Shown here piece by piece: positions 8,358-17,442 of a stretch of 64,000 nt of DNA (position 1 is the stretch's first letter; each line of letters begins with the position of its first letter). The position numbers and the translations under genes were made by a program. The stretch is from positions 1,577,528 through 1,641,527 of the forward strand of contig JAYRJL010000001.1 in the NCBI GenBank assembly GCA_041906305.1. The letters run 5' to 3'. The stretch comes from SHVZ01 sp041906305. GTDB taxonomy: Bacteria > Pseudomonadota > Alphaproteobacteria > SHVZ01. The notes beneath the pieces are model-generated. The model worked only from the letters and a program-made list of their open reading frames with translations, was not told the origin of the DNA and ran no database searches.

Positions 8358-9248
8358 TCAGGACATGGGCTCCGGCCTGGGCTTGGGCTCCTCGGGCAGC
8401 GGAATCACCTCCAGGTTGTCGGAAGGCGGCAGCGCGATGCGTCCGGCCCGCCAGTCGGCCTTGGCCTGCTCGATGCGGTCCTTCCGCGAGGAGACGAAGT
8501 TCCACCAGATGTGCCGGGGACCCAGCGGCTCGCCGCCGAGCAGCATCAGGCGCGACGGTTCGGCCGCGCGGATCGTGACGTTCTCGCCGGCGGCGAAGAC
8601 CAGCATCCGCCCCGCCTCGTGGTCCTGCCCGTCGACCGTGATCCGCCCGCTGGCGATGTAGGCGGCACGTTCGGGATGCCCTCCGGGAAGCGTGGCGACT
8701 GCGCCCGTGGCAAGAACGGCATCCAGATAGAAGAGCGGCGAGGCGGTCGTGACCGGACTCGTCGCGCCGAAGGCGGACCCCGCGATCAACCGCGCCTTGA
8801 ACCCTCTCTCTTCGATCAGAGGTAGATCGGCTGCGGCATGGTGCGCGAAGCCCGGCGCGCATTCTTCGTCGGCTTCAGGCAGCGCCACCCAGGCCTGGAT
8901 GCCGTCGACGCGGCCGCCGCCGCGCCGCATGCCGTCGAAGCGTTCCGAATGGCTGATGCCGCGACCGGCGGTCATCCAGTTGACCTCGCCCGGCCGGATC
9001 ACCTGTTCGACACCGAGACTGTCGCGATGCGTGATCTCGCCATTGAACAGGTAGGTGACGGTCGAGAGCCCGATATGCGGATGCGGGCGGACGTCGGTCG
9101 ACTGCGGCACGTGCGCAGGCAGGTCGACTGGTCCCATGTGGTCGAGGAAGATGAAAGGCCCGACCATCCGCCGCTTGGCGAACGGCAATACCCGCCCGAC
9201 CTCGAAGCCTCCGAGGCTCCGTCGCCGGGCGGGGATCACCATCTCCAT
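8358..9248 (-). CDS. Pirin family protein (1)
   Basis: A 296-residue bicupin of the pirin family. The N-terminal cupin has the metal-site histidines in PHPHIGLSTVTY and ITHRDSLG, and the family-typical GRGISHSER segment. The C-terminal cupin (about 170-260) ends in a segment rich in Pro and Glu. Pirins bind iron and some act as quercetin 2,3-dioxygenases; the substrate here is not shown. It lies 7 bases downstream of a second pirin gene, so the two are probably one transcript and an old duplication. Confidence 0.87.
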   Translation of the reverse strand: MEMVIPARRRSLGGFEVGRVLPFAKRRMVGPFIFLDHMGPVDLPAHVPQSTDVRPHPHIGLSTVTYLFNGEITHRDSLGVEQVIRPGEVNWMTAGRGISHSERFDGMRRGGGRVDGIQAWVALPEADEECAPGFAHHAAADLPLIEERGFKARLIAGSAFGATSPVTTASPLFYLDAVLATGAVATLPGGHPERAAYIASGRITVDGQDHEAGRMLVFAAGENVTIRAAEPSRLMLLGGEPLGPRHIWWNFVSSRKDRIEQAKADWRAGRIALPPSDNLEVIPLPEEPKPRPEPMS

Positions 9249-9255
9249 GTCGAGG

Positions 9256-9954
9256 TCAGGCCGCGTCGACGAGGACGATCTCGGCGTCGTCCAGCGCCTT
9301 GACCGTCAGCACCGGCACGTCGGCGATCGCCGCTCCGTCGCGCGCATCGACGCGTACGCCGTTGACCTCGACCGAGCCCTTCGCCGGCACCAGGTAGCCG
9401 TGCCGGTCGGCGCCGATCGCGTACTCGGTCGTCTCGCCGGCCTTCAGCGTGGCACCCAGCACGCGGGCGTCGGTGCGGATCGGCAGCGCCTCGGCATCGC
9501 CTTCCTTGCCGCTCGCCAGCGTGACGAAGCGGCCGGCGCGGTCGCCCTTGGGGAAGGGCTTCGATCCCCAGGTCGGCTTGCCGCCCCGCTCGTCCGGGAT
9601 GATCCAGATCTGGAAGATCTTGGTCGTCTCGGGCTCGAGGTTGTACTCGGCGTGACGGATGCCGGTGCCGGCCGACATCACCTGCACGTCGCCGGCCTCG
9701 GTGCGGCCTTCATTGCCGAGGCTGTCCTTGTGGGTGATCGCGCCCTCGCGGACATAGGTGATGATCTCCATGTCCGCATGCGGGTGCGGGGGAAACCCGG
9801 AGTCGGCGGCGATCTCGTCGTCGTTCCAGACCCGGAGAGCGCCCCAGTGGACACGCTTGGGATCGTGGTAGCCCGCGAAGGAGAAGTGATGCCTCGCCTT
9901 CAGCCAGCCGTGGTCGGCACCGCCGAGATCGGAGAACTTCCTGAGTTCGATCAT
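9256..9954 (-). CDS. Pirin family protein (2), YhhW-like
   Basis: A 232-residue pirin of the shorter YhhW-like class. The metal-binding cupin motif reads PHPHADMEIITYV near residues 57-69, and ITHKDSLGNEG and GTGIRHAEYN follow. The neighbouring HWGALRVWNDDEI segment is also characteristic of the class. A clear ribosome site (AGGAGA) precedes the ATG. It is upstream of and probably co-transcribed with the other pirin gene. Enzyme activity (quercetinase or a redox-sensing role) cannot be assigned from sequence. Confidence 0.9.
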   Translation of the reverse strand: MIELRKFSDLGGADHGWLKARHHFSFAGYHDPKRVHWGALRVWNDDEIAADSGFPPHPHADMEIITYVREGAITHKDSLGNEGRTEAGDVQVMSAGTGIRHAEYNLEPETTKIFQIWIIPDERGGKPTWGSKPFPKGDRAGRFVTLASGKEGDAEALPIRTDARVLGATLKAGETTEYAIGADRHGYLVPAKGSVEVNGVRVDARDGAAIADVPVLTVKALDDAEIVLVDAA

Positions 9955-10073
9955 TTTCCATCTCCTGGCGCCGATTGGGGCGCCGTTCTTTCAATCGAGA
10001 AGATGGGCCCGGCGGCCGGTCTCAAAAAGAGAACGATCGGAAATTCATTGTTGCCCTTAAGGCAACAATCCTC

Positions 10074-10784
10074 CTATTCGGCCAGGGCGATGTTGACCCG
10101 GCGGTTGTGCTTGCCCTTGTTCTCGATCTTCACGACCTGGAGCTTGCCGATCTCGGCCGTGTTGGCGACGTGGGTTCCGCCGCAGGCCTGGAGGTCGACG
10201 CCGGGGATCTCCAGCAGGCGAACACGCCCTGCGCCCCTGGGCGGCTTCACCGACATGGTCTTCACCAGGTCCGGGCGCTGGTCCATCTCCTCGTCGGTGA
10301 TCCACTGCGTGCCGGTCTTGTGATCGGCGGCCACCAGCTCGTTCAGCTTCTTCTCGATCGCGTCCTTGTCGAGCGCGGTGTCGGGCAGGTCGAAGTCGAG
10401 ACGGCCCTTGCCGTCGCCGATCTGGCCGCCGGTGACCGATCCCACGATCACCGACGACAGCAGGTGAAGCGCCGTGTGCACGCGCATGTGCCGGTGGCGA
10501 CGGTCCCAGTCGATCTCGGCGGTGACCTTCGATCCCGCCTCGGCCTTCGGCTGGTCGGGCGCCGGCACATGGATGATCTCGCCGGCCTCGGGTCCCTTGC
10601 GGGTGTCGGCGATCTTGATCGCCTGCCCGTTGGCGAGGGTCAGCGTGCCGGTATCGCCCGGCTGGCCGCCGCCCATCGGGTAGAAGTTCGTGCGGTCGAG
10701 CCGGATGCCGAGCTCGTCGACCTTGGTGACCGTCGCCTCGCAGGATTTGAGATAGGCATCGGTGCGGAACAGCTCTTCGGTCAT
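10074..10784 (-). CDS. AlaX-type alanyl-tRNA editing protein
   Basis: A 236-residue stand-alone relative of the AlaRS editing domain, expected to hydrolyse Ser or Gly mischarged on tRNA(Ala). The zinc-binding motifs are complete: HTALH with His 103 and His 107, and CGGTH with Cys 201 and His 205. The N-terminal beta-barrel ends with FYPMGGGQPGDTG, typical of AlaX/AlaRS. The length matches the medium AlaX class. It ends 12 bases downstream of the ThiD-like gene and is on the same strand, so it is probably the last gene of the glmM-thiD-like-alaX transcript. Confidence 0.9.
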   Translation of the reverse strand: MTEELFRTDAYLKSCEATVTKVDELGIRLDRTNFYPMGGGQPGDTGTLTLANGQAIKIADTRKGPEAGEIIHVPAPDQPKAEAGSKVTAEIDWDRRHRHMRVHTALHLLSSVIVGSVTGGQIGDGKGRLDFDLPDTALDKDAIEKKLNELVAADHKTGTQWITDEEMDQRPDLVKTMSVKPPRGAGRVRLLEIPGVDLQACGGTHVANTAEIGKLQVVKIENKGKHNRRVNIALAE

Positions 10785-10795
10785 CGCTTAAGTCC

Positions 10796-11533
10796 TCAAG
10801 TCTCGAAGCCGGCGGCGGGCGCATGCCGGCAGGTGTGAACGTGATTGAGCGGAGCGGCGCCGCGCCCGAACTCGGGCGCGGTCAGGATCGCTTCCTCTAC
10901 ATAGTCTCTTCCGCGGCGGACGGAAGCCGCAAGCGGAAGGCCCTGCGCGAGTCCGGCGCCGATTGCCGCCGCCAGCGACATGCCGCGGCCGCGCACGGGG
11001 CGGTCGGTGCCGCGCTTCGGCGGGAAGACGGAGAGCGTCGCGCCGTCGGCAAGCACGTCGCCATGGAGGGAGGTGAGAAACGTGGCGCGGCCGGGCCTGG
11101 AAAGGCGCGTCGCCGTCTGCTTCTGGGCGTCGATGTCGGCGGCTTCGTCGGCTGCGATCGCGATCCGCGCCAGGCGTGAAAGCTCCCCCATCGACCCGTC
11201 CGCGAGATCGAGCACCACGGGAAGGCCGCGGGCCTCGCCGTCGAGCACGTCGGCGACCGCCTCGATCGTCGCCGGATCGGAAAGGCCGCCGACCACCACG
11301 ACATCGGCGCCGATGTCGGCGAGCACGGCGCGCATCTGCGCGGCGACCACGACCGCCGGGATCCGCTGTTCGACGTCGTCGGCGATCACCGCGGCGACGG
11401 TGGCGCAGGCATAGGTGCCGAGGGCGCTGATCGACTTGATCGCGGCCTGGATGCCGGTCGAGCCGCTCGCATCCGAAACCCCGACCACAAGCACGCGCCC
11501 CGCCGTCCGGGTCGGCGGTGACAGCTCGGTCAT
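10796..11533 (-). CDS. Divergent ThiD-like (HMP/HMP-P kinase family) protein
   Basis: A 245-residue protein with the ribokinase-like fold of ThiD. The N-terminus (VVGVSDASGSTGIQAAIKSISALG) lines up with the usual GSDSGGGAGIQADIKT pattern, and the late motif GRGMSLAAAIGAGLA lines up with GTGCTLSAAIAAGLA. Two features look altered: the Asp of the ADIKT segment is Ala, and the catalytic-loop GTGC reads GRGM, so the usual Cys is missing. It overlaps glmM by 4 bases (ATGA). It may have changed substrate or lost kinase activity; the thiamine role is therefore uncertain. Confidence 0.72.
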   Translation of the reverse strand: MTELSPPTRTAGRVLVVGVSDASGSTGIQAAIKSISALGTYACATVAAVIADDVEQRIPAVVVAAQMRAVLADIGADVVVVGGLSDPATIEAVADVLDGEARGLPVVLDLADGSMGELSRLARIAIAADEAADIDAQKQTATRLSRPGRATFLTSLHGDVLADGATLSVFPPKRGTDRPVRGRGMSLAAAIGAGLAQGLPLAASVRRGRDYVEEAILTAPEFGRGAAPLNHVHTCRHAPAAGFET

Positions 11534-12885
11534 CCCGCGGCGGCGCGCTCGACCGCGGCAGCCACTTCGGCGACCGCTGCCTTCACTTCACCTTCGTCCT
11601 CGCCCTGCGCCATGACGCGGATCAAAGGCTCGGTGCCGGACTTGCGCACGACCAGGCGGCCGCGCGATCCCAGCTTCTCTTCAATGGTCTTGATCGCGAT
11701 CTTGACCGTGTCGGTCTCGAGCGGCTTCACGGATCCGGAGAAGCGGATGTTCTTCAGCACCTGCGGGGCAGGGGCGAAGACGCGCAGTGCCTCGCTCGCT
11801 TTCTTGCCGCCCTGGGTCAGGACCGCGAGCACCTGCAGGGCCGCGACCAGGCCGTCGCCGGTGGTCGCGTAATCGGTCATCACGACGTGCCCCGACTGCT
11901 CGCCGCCGAGGTTGTGGCCGTTGGAACGCATGTGCTCGACGACGTAGCGGTCGCCGACCTTGGTGCGGACCAGGTCGAGGCCGAGGCCTTTGAGGTGACG
12001 CTCGAGGCCGAAATTCGACATCAGGGTCGCGACCACGCCGCCGCCACGGAGCTGTCCGCCCTTGGCCCAGGATCCGGCGATCAGCGCCAAGATCTGGTCG
12101 CCGTCGATCACGTGGCCCTTCTCGTCGACCACGATCAGGCGGTCGGCGTCGCCATCGAGGGCGAGCCCGATGTGGGCGTTGTGCGAGACGACCTGGCTCT
12201 GCAGGCTCTCCGGATGCACCGCGCCGCAATTGCGGTTGATGTTGTAGCCGTCGGGGTTGACGCCAATCGGGATCACGGTGGCGCCGAGTTCGTAGAGCAC
12301 GGTGGGCGCCACCTTGTAGGCGGCGCCGTTGGCGCAATCGATCGCGATCTTGATGCCGTCGAGGCGGCGGCCGCGCGGGAAGGAAGCCTTCACGAACTCG
12401 ATGTAGCGGCCGCGCGCGTCTTCGAGCCGCTGCACGCGCCCGAGGCGTTCGGGTGCGGAGAGGCCGGCCGTCGGGCCCTCGCCCATGCGCCGTTCGATCT
12501 CCTCCTCGACCTCGTCCGAGAGCTTGAAGCCGTCGGGGCCGAACAGCTTGATGCCGTTGTCGTCGTAGGGATTGTGCGAGGCCGAGATCATCACGCCGAG
12601 ATCGGCGCGCAGCGAGCGCGTCAGCATCGCGATCGCCGGGGTCGGCAACGGGCCGACAGTGACCACGTCCATGCCGACCGAGGTGAAGCCCGCGACCAGG
12701 GCCGGCTCGAGCATGTAGCCGGAAAGCCGGGTGTCCTTGCCGATCACCACCAGGTGACGGCGCTTGTCGGCGGTTGAGAAATGCCGTCCGGCGGCCACGG
12801 CTGCGGTCAGCGCCGTCATCGCCGTCATCGGCTCGGTATTGGAGCGGCCCCGGATTCCGTCGGTGCCGAAGAGCTTGCGAGTCAT
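11530..12885 (-). CDS. glmM: Phosphoglucosamine mutase
   Basis: A 451-residue enzyme that converts glucosamine-6-phosphate to glucosamine-1-phosphate for peptidoglycan and LPS precursors. The N-terminus KLFGTDGIRG is diagnostic. The phosphoserine loop ISASHNPYDDNGIK has the catalytic Ser near 103, the metal-binding loop DGDADR follows in the middle domain, and the C-terminal phosphate-binding loop reads VRKSGTEPLIRVM. Length is the family norm. In many alphaproteobacteria glmM follows ftsH; here ftsH is about 12 kb away and glmM instead heads a transcript with a ThiD-like protein and AlaX. Confidence 0.97.
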   Translation of the reverse strand: MTRKLFGTDGIRGRSNTEPMTAMTALTAAVAAGRHFSTADKRRHLVVIGKDTRLSGYMLEPALVAGFTSVGMDVVTVGPLPTPAIAMLTRSLRADLGVMISASHNPYDDNGIKLFGPDGFKLSDEVEEEIERRMGEGPTAGLSAPERLGRVQRLEDARGRYIEFVKASFPRGRRLDGIKIAIDCANGAAYKVAPTVLYELGATVIPIGVNPDGYNINRNCGAVHPESLQSQVVSHNAHIGLALDGDADRLIVVDEKGHVIDGDQILALIAGSWAKGGQLRGGGVVATLMSNFGLERHLKGLGLDLVRTKVGDRYVVEHMRSNGHNLGGEQSGHVVMTDYATTGDGLVAALQVLAVLTQGGKKASEALRVFAPAPQVLKNIRFSGSVKPLETDTVKIAIKTIEEKLGSRGRLVVRKSGTEPLIRVMAQGEDEGEVKAAVAEVAAAVERAAAG

Positions 12886-12920
12886 GGTTTGTTATAGCGC
12901 CGCCGGGGCGGCGGGGCGAG

Positions 12921-13664
12921 TCAGCCGACCCGCCCGATGCGTTCGAACCGGATCGCCTTGAGCCAGTTCGCGGGGGCGCCGAGCCCGAGGCCGAAATCCA
13001 GCGAGAAGTGGCGAAGATCCACGCGGCCGACGAGGTTTTCGGCCGGAACGAAGCCGACTCCGCCCATCCAGGCCGGGACGCGGCTGTCGAGCGAGTTGCT
13101 GCGATTGTCGCCCATCACGAAATAGTGGCCGGCGGGGACCGTGAAGACCGGCGTGTCGTCGAGCGGGCCGGCGCCGCTGGTGTGCAGGACGTTGTGCCGG
13201 ATCCCGCCCGGCAGGGTCTCGGCATAGAGCGGGATGGTGCTGGTGCGGCCCTCGGCGTCGGTCTCCTGGAAGTCGCCGATGCGCTCGATCGGTACGGCCG
13301 CGCCGTTGATGTGGAGGACCGCGTCGGTCACCTGCACGCGATCGCCCGGCAGGCCGATCACGCGCTTGACCATGTTGGTGTCGGGATCGCTCGGCTTCTT
13401 GAAGACGACGACGTCGCCGCGGGCCGCCTGGCGGTCCGGCATGCGGCCCGAGAAGCGCCCGTCGAATGGCAGCGAGTAGCGGCTATAGCCGTAGGCGAAC
13501 TTGGTGGTCAGCAGGAAGTCGCCGACCAGCAGCGTCGGCTCCATCGACTCCGAGGGAACATGGAAGGGCTCGGCGACCGCGGTCCGGATGCCGACCGCGA
13601 AGAGGAGGGCGAGCACCACGCTCCGCGCGGTGTCGAACCAGGAAAGGGACTGCTTCTGCGGCAT
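12921..13664 (-). CDS. lepB: Signal peptidase I
   Basis: A 247-residue membrane-bound serine/lysine protease that removes Sec signal peptides. I start it at ATG 13664 (MPQKQSLSWF); the longer open frame overlaps aapM antisense-like coding. One N-terminal membrane helix (about 12-30) is followed by the catalytic box VPSESMEPTLLVGD with Ser near 40. The Lys box is in DVVVFKKP...MVKRVIGLPGD, and the conserved YFVMGDNRSNSLDSR block is present. It starts 22 bases downstream of the aapM stop on the same strand, an unusual neighbour, as alphaproteobacterial lepB more often sits near acpS, rnc and era. Confidence 0.95.
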   Translation of the reverse strand: MPQKQSLSWFDTARSVVLALLFAVGIRTAVAEPFHVPSESMEPTLLVGDFLLTTKFAYGYSRYSLPFDGRFSGRMPDRQAARGDVVVFKKPSDPDTNMVKRVIGLPGDRVQVTDAVLHINGAAVPIERIGDFQETDAEGRTSTIPLYAETLPGGIRHNVLHTSGAGPLDDTPVFTVPAGHYFVMGDNRSNSLDSRVPAWMGGVGFVPAENLVGRVDLRHFSLDFGLGLGAPANWLKAIRFERIGRVG

Positions 13665-13686
13665 CGGAAGGCTCCGGACTGGATTG

Positions 13687-14739
13687 TCAGCGTGCGGTCG
13701 CGCGGGCGAGGCGGCGTTCGAGCCGGCGGCTGTAGAGGGACATGGCGAGGCAGCAGACGAAGAAGACCGCGGCGGCAAAGGTGAAACCTTCGGTCGCCAT
13801 GCCGAGCCAGGCCGAATCCTTGAGCGCCAGGTTGACCATGCCCAGCAGGTCGAAGAGGCCGACGATCAGCACCAGCGTCGTATCCTTGAACAGGTCGATC
13901 GCGGTGTTGACGATCGCCGGCACCACCAGCCGCAAGGCCTGCGGCAGGACCACCAGGGCCTGCACGCGCCAGTAGCCGAGGCCGAGCGCACGTGCGGCCT
14001 CGGTCTGGCCCTGGGGGACGCCTTGCAAACCGCCGCGGACGACCTCGGCCATGTACGCGGAGGTGAAGAGGGTCAGCGCGATCGCCGCACGCAGCAGCCG
14101 GTCGAGCGTGACGCCGTCAGGCAGGAACAGCGGCAGCATGATCGTCGCCATGAACAGCGCGGTCAGCAGCGGCACGCCGCGCCAGAGCTCGATGAAGCCG
14201 ATGCAGAACCAGCGCACCAGCGGCAGGCTCGACCGCCGGCCCAATGCCAGCAGGATGCCGAGCGGCAGCGATCCGGCGAGGGTGATGAAGCTCAAGACCA
14301 CGTTGAGCATCAGCCCGCCCCAGAGCGTCGTGTCGATGAAGCGGAGGGCGAAAACGCCGCCTATCAGGAGCACGCCGGCGATGACCGGGTAAACGAAGAT
14401 GAGGGCCGCGACGGCGATCCAGCGGTGGCGCAGGCTGTCCATCAGCGCCGGCACGGTGAAGATCACGAGAAGCACCCCGGCGAGATCCACGCGCCAGCGC
14501 TCCTCCATCGGATAGCGCCCGTAGAAGAAGCTGCCGATGCGGTTCTTCACGAAGGCCCAGCAGGCGCCGTCGGCGGCGCATTCGGCGCGTGAGTTGGCGA
14601 TCCACGTCGCCTTGAGGAGCGCCCAGTCGACGAAGGGCGGCAGCAGCCACCAGAAGAGCAAGAGCAGGCCGACGGTCAGCAGGCTGCTCGGCCAGCTGCC
14701 GAAGAGGTTCGCGCGCGTCCAGGCGAGAGCGGTGGTCAT
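13687..14739 (-). CDS. aapM: General L-amino acid ABC transporter permease
   Basis: A 350-residue inner-membrane permease of the polar amino-acid family, the second permease of the Aap/Bzt general amino-acid importer. The frame stays open far upstream, but ATG 14739 sits right after the aapQ stop codon. Several membrane helices are visible, including an N-terminal one with the WWLLPP segment typical of AapM. The EAA loop (EAARALGLGYWRVQALVVLPQA), which docks to the ATPase, is intact. aapQ lies 2 bases upstream and aapJ before that. No ATPase gene follows; lepB is next. Confidence 0.92.
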   Translation of the reverse strand: MTTALAWTRANLFGSWPSSLLTVGLLLLFWWLLPPFVDWALLKATWIANSRAECAADGACWAFVKNRIGSFFYGRYPMEERWRVDLAGVLLVIFTVPALMDSLRHRWIAVAALIFVYPVIAGVLLIGGVFALRFIDTTLWGGLMLNVVLSFITLAGSLPLGILLALGRRSSLPLVRWFCIGFIELWRGVPLLTALFMATIMLPLFLPDGVTLDRLLRAAIALTLFTSAYMAEVVRGGLQGVPQGQTEAARALGLGYWRVQALVVLPQALRLVVPAIVNTAIDLFKDTTLVLIVGLFDLLGMVNLALKDSAWLGMATEGFTFAAAVFFVCCLAMSLYSRRLERRLARATAR

Positions 14740-14741
14740 CC

Positions 14742-15911
14742 TTACCGCTCCTTCAGCGCGATCGCGCGGTTGTACCAGTTCATGAACATCGACGTGATCA
14801 GGTTGATCACGAGGAAGAACGCCATGACGATGATGATCACCTCGATCGCGCGACCGGACTGGTTCAGCACCGTGCCGATCACGATCTGGAAGACTTCCGG
14901 ATAGGCGATGCCGGCGCCGAGCGAGCTCGACTTGATGATGTTGAGATACTGGCTGGTCAGCGGCGGCACGATGATGCGGAGCGCCTGCGGCAGGATCACC
15001 AGCTTGAGCGTCTGCCAGCGCGTGAGGCCGAGGCTGAGCGCCGCCTCGGTCTGGCCGCGGTCGATGCCTTCCATGGCGCCGCGCACGATCTCGGCGATGA
15101 AAGCCGAGGAGTAGATCGAGAGGCCGAGCCAGAGTGCCATGAGCTCCGGCGGGATCTGCACGCCGCCGCGGAAGTTGAAGCCACGGAGCTCCGGCACGCT
15201 TAAGCCCGCGACGGCACCGGACTCCCAGCCGACGAAAAGGACCAAGATCGGCAATGCCACGGCGACGGCGCCGAGCAGGCGCCGCCGGGCGCTCGACATC
15301 CTCAGTCGATAGCGCCAGAGCGCGACCGCGACGACGAGGCAGGCCAGCAGCGCCAACGCCGTGGCTGCAGCGCTGTCGCCCCAGACCGGCGTCGGAAGGT
15401 AGAGGCCGCGGATGTTGAGAAAGGCGAGTCCGCCGAGATTCAAGCTGTTGCGCGCCGCCGGCAGCGTCTGCAGGACCGCGATGTAGAGGAAGAAGATCTG
15501 TACCAGCTGCGGGGTGTTGCGGACGGCCTCGATGATCGCCATCGAAACGGTGCGGGCGAGCCAGTTGGACGACAGGCGCAGAAGGCCGAGGACCAATCCC
15601 AGCAGCGTCGAGAGGGCCACCGACATCGCCGCGATCAGGAGCGTGTTGAGGATCGCGACAAAGACGGCGCGGCCGTAGGTGTTGGTGACCGCCCATTCGA
15701 CCAGCTTGAACGGGATGTCGAACCCGGCCGTGCGCTCGAGGAAGCCGAAGCCGAAGGGCAGGTTCTTCTTGGCCAGGTTCTCCGCGGCATTGTGCGCGAA
15801 GAACCAGGCGACGAGGACGACGGAGATCAGCAGCAGCCCCTGCCAGAGCCACCCCTTGATCCGCGTCGTGGTGATGCCGGGGCGGATGCGTCCGATCGGC
15901 TCGGACGTCAT
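14742..15911 (-). CDS. aapQ: General L-amino acid ABC transporter permease
   Basis: A 389-residue inner-membrane permease of the Aap/Bzt family. The N-terminal helix is followed by the long periplasmic AENLAKKNLPFGFGFLE region that is characteristic of AapQ. The permease core contains a VRNTPQLVQIFFLY segment and a complete EAA loop (EAALSLGLTRWQTLKLVILPQA). Eight or so hydrophobic segments are visible. It lies between aapJ and aapM and is presumably translated from the same mRNA. Confidence 0.93.
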   Translation of the reverse strand: MTSEPIGRIRPGITTTRIKGWLWQGLLLISVVLVAWFFAHNAAENLAKKNLPFGFGFLERTAGFDIPFKLVEWAVTNTYGRAVFVAILNTLLIAAMSVALSTLLGLVLGLLRLSSNWLARTVSMAIIEAVRNTPQLVQIFFLYIAVLQTLPAARNSLNLGGLAFLNIRGLYLPTPVWGDSAAATALALLACLVVAVALWRYRLRMSSARRRLLGAVAVALPILVLFVGWESGAVAGLSVPELRGFNFRGGVQIPPELMALWLGLSIYSSAFIAEIVRGAMEGIDRGQTEAALSLGLTRWQTLKLVILPQALRIIVPPLTSQYLNIIKSSSLGAGIAYPEVFQIVIGTVLNQSGRAIEVIIIVMAFFLVINLITSMFMNWYNRAIALKER

Positions 15912-15955
15912 CCGCCCCTCGCACCGGTCATGTGCTTCTCGAAGTCCCTATCGGC

Positions 15956-16999
15956 TCACCGGAACGGCAGCGCGTACTGCAGCCCGCCCTTGTTCCAGAG
16001 CTTGTTGAGGCCGCGCGGCAATCCCAGGCCCTTCTCGCCGAAATGGGCCTCGTAGATCTCGGCGTAGTTGCCCGAGGTCTTGATCGCCTTCAGCGCCCAG
16101 TCGTTGTCGATGCCGAGCAGCTTGCCGAAGTCGCCTTCGACGCCGAGCAGGCGGCGGACGAAGGGATCGGTCGAGGTCTTCGCCATCTGGTCGGCATTCG
16201 CCTTGGTGACCCCGGTCTCCTCCGCGGTGAGGAAGGCGAAGTGCAGCCACTTGACGATGTTGCTCCAGCTTTCGTCGCCCTGGCGGGTATGCAGGCCGAG
16301 CGGCTCCTTGGAGATCACCTCGTCGATGATGTCCCAGTCCTTGGGGTTCTTCATCGTCGAGCGGGCGGCGGCGACCGATCCGCCGTCATCGGTGTAGCCG
16401 TCGCAGCGGCCGGACTCGGTCGCGGCGAAGGCTTCCTCGGTGCGGTCGAAAAGGAGGGAGTCGATCTTGACGTTGTTGGCGCGGTTGTAGTCGGCGATGT
16501 TGAGCTCGAGCGTGGCGCCGGTGACCATGCAGATCGTGGCGCCGTTGAGGTCCTTCACGCCCTTGGCGTTGAGGCTCTTCTTCACCATGAAGGCTTGGCC
16601 CGTATAGAAGTTGACGGCCGCCTCGTGCAGCTTGAGCTCGGTGTTGCGGGTGAAGGTCAGCGTCGAGTCGCGGATCAGCACGTCGATTTCGCCCGACTGG
16701 AGCACGGTGAAGCGAACCTTCGCCGTGGTCGGCACGTATTTGACCTTCTCCGCGTCGCCGAGCACGGCGGCGGCGAGCGCGCGACAGTAGTCGACGTCGA
16801 GCCCGATCCATTTGCCGGCCGAGTCCTGATAGGCGAAGCCCGGAATGCCGGTGTCGACGCCGCAGTTCAGCATGCCGCGCTGCTTGATCTGGGCGACGGT
16901 GGCCTGGGCGTTCGCGTCGCCGGCCGTCAATGCTGCAAAGCCAAATGAGCCCGCGGCGACCGCGAGCAGGGTCGCCTTCCGAATGAGTCCGCTGATCAT
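15956..16999 (-). CDS. aapJ: General L-amino acid ABC transporter substrate-binding protein
   Basis: A 347-residue periplasmic binding protein of family 3. The signal peptide is clear (basic start, hydrophobic core, cleavage after ANA near residue 31). The mature start has the AapJ pattern VAQIKQRGMLNCGVDTGIPGFAYQD, and the lobe-binding segment VDYCRALAAAVLGD follows. It is the first and probably most expressed gene of aapJQM. A candidate sigma-70 promoter lies about 60-90 bases upstream. It should bind a broad range of L-amino acids, as its family does. Confidence 0.94.
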   Translation of the reverse strand: MISGLIRKATLLAVAAGSFGFAALTAGDANAQATVAQIKQRGMLNCGVDTGIPGFAYQDSAGKWIGLDVDYCRALAAAVLGDAEKVKYVPTTAKVRFTVLQSGEIDVLIRDSTLTFTRNTELKLHEAAVNFYTGQAFMVKKSLNAKGVKDLNGATICMVTGATLELNIADYNRANNVKIDSLLFDRTEEAFAATESGRCDGYTDDGGSVAAARSTMKNPKDWDIIDEVISKEPLGLHTRQGDESWSNIVKWLHFAFLTAEETGVTKANADQMAKTSTDPFVRRLLGVEGDFGKLLGIDNDWALKAIKTSGNYAEIYEAHFGEKGLGLPRGLNKLWNKGGLQYALPFR

Positions 17000-17056
17000 C
17001 TCTGTCTCCCTCGGGGGTGCATCGGGCGGCGGCCGTGCCGTCGCCGGATCCCCCTA

Positions 17057-17086
17057 ATTGTCTGTTTAAGCTCGCCGAACTGTCAA
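17057..17086 (-). promoter_or_regulatory. Candidate sigma-70 promoter of aapJQM
   Basis: On the minus strand a perfect -35 hexamer TTGACA (17086-17081) is followed after 18 bases by GACAAT (17062-17057), which matches the -10 consensus at four of six bases. It lies about 60 bases upstream of the aapJ ATG. Read by eye only. Confidence 0.4.
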
Positions 17087-17288
17087 CGCAGGGATGTAGC
17101 GGAGCCTCGAAAATGGCGCATATCCGCCGCATATCCGCCGGGCAGAGCTGATATCCAAATACCGTAGGTAGCGGCCGGAGACGGCTCGGGAGATTCATGG
17201 CGTCCGCGACAAGGAAGAGGGGGGCGTTCGGGGCCTCCTACATCTTGTTCTGTTATCGCCGGTGACATCCCAGGGATTGGGGCGAGCC

Positions 17289-17297
17289 TGTGGATAA
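17289..17297. promoter_or_regulatory. Single perfect DnaA-box sequence
   Basis: TGTGGATAA is the exact complement of the consensus DnaA box TTATCCACA. Only one is seen in this gap, with no cluster of boxes or AT-rich unwinding region, so it is not an origin. It could be a chance match or a DnaA titration or regulation site. Confidence 0.3.
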
Positions 17298-17442
17298 CAG
17301 CGGCAACCCATTGATGATTCGTTGGTTGGCGGTTTGAGACTGAAGCAACAGGAGAACGCTCCGCCACCCCGGACAGAAGGCTCTCGTGCTGGCCGCAAGC
17401 TGTTGGAAAACCAGCGAGTTTCAAAAGAATGAGAACGGCGTC

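Noticed and set aside
17289..17297. Replication origin suggested by a perfect DnaA box
   Set aside because: Single box, with no cluster, no AT-rich region and no dnaA, dnaN, hemE or gidA neighbours.
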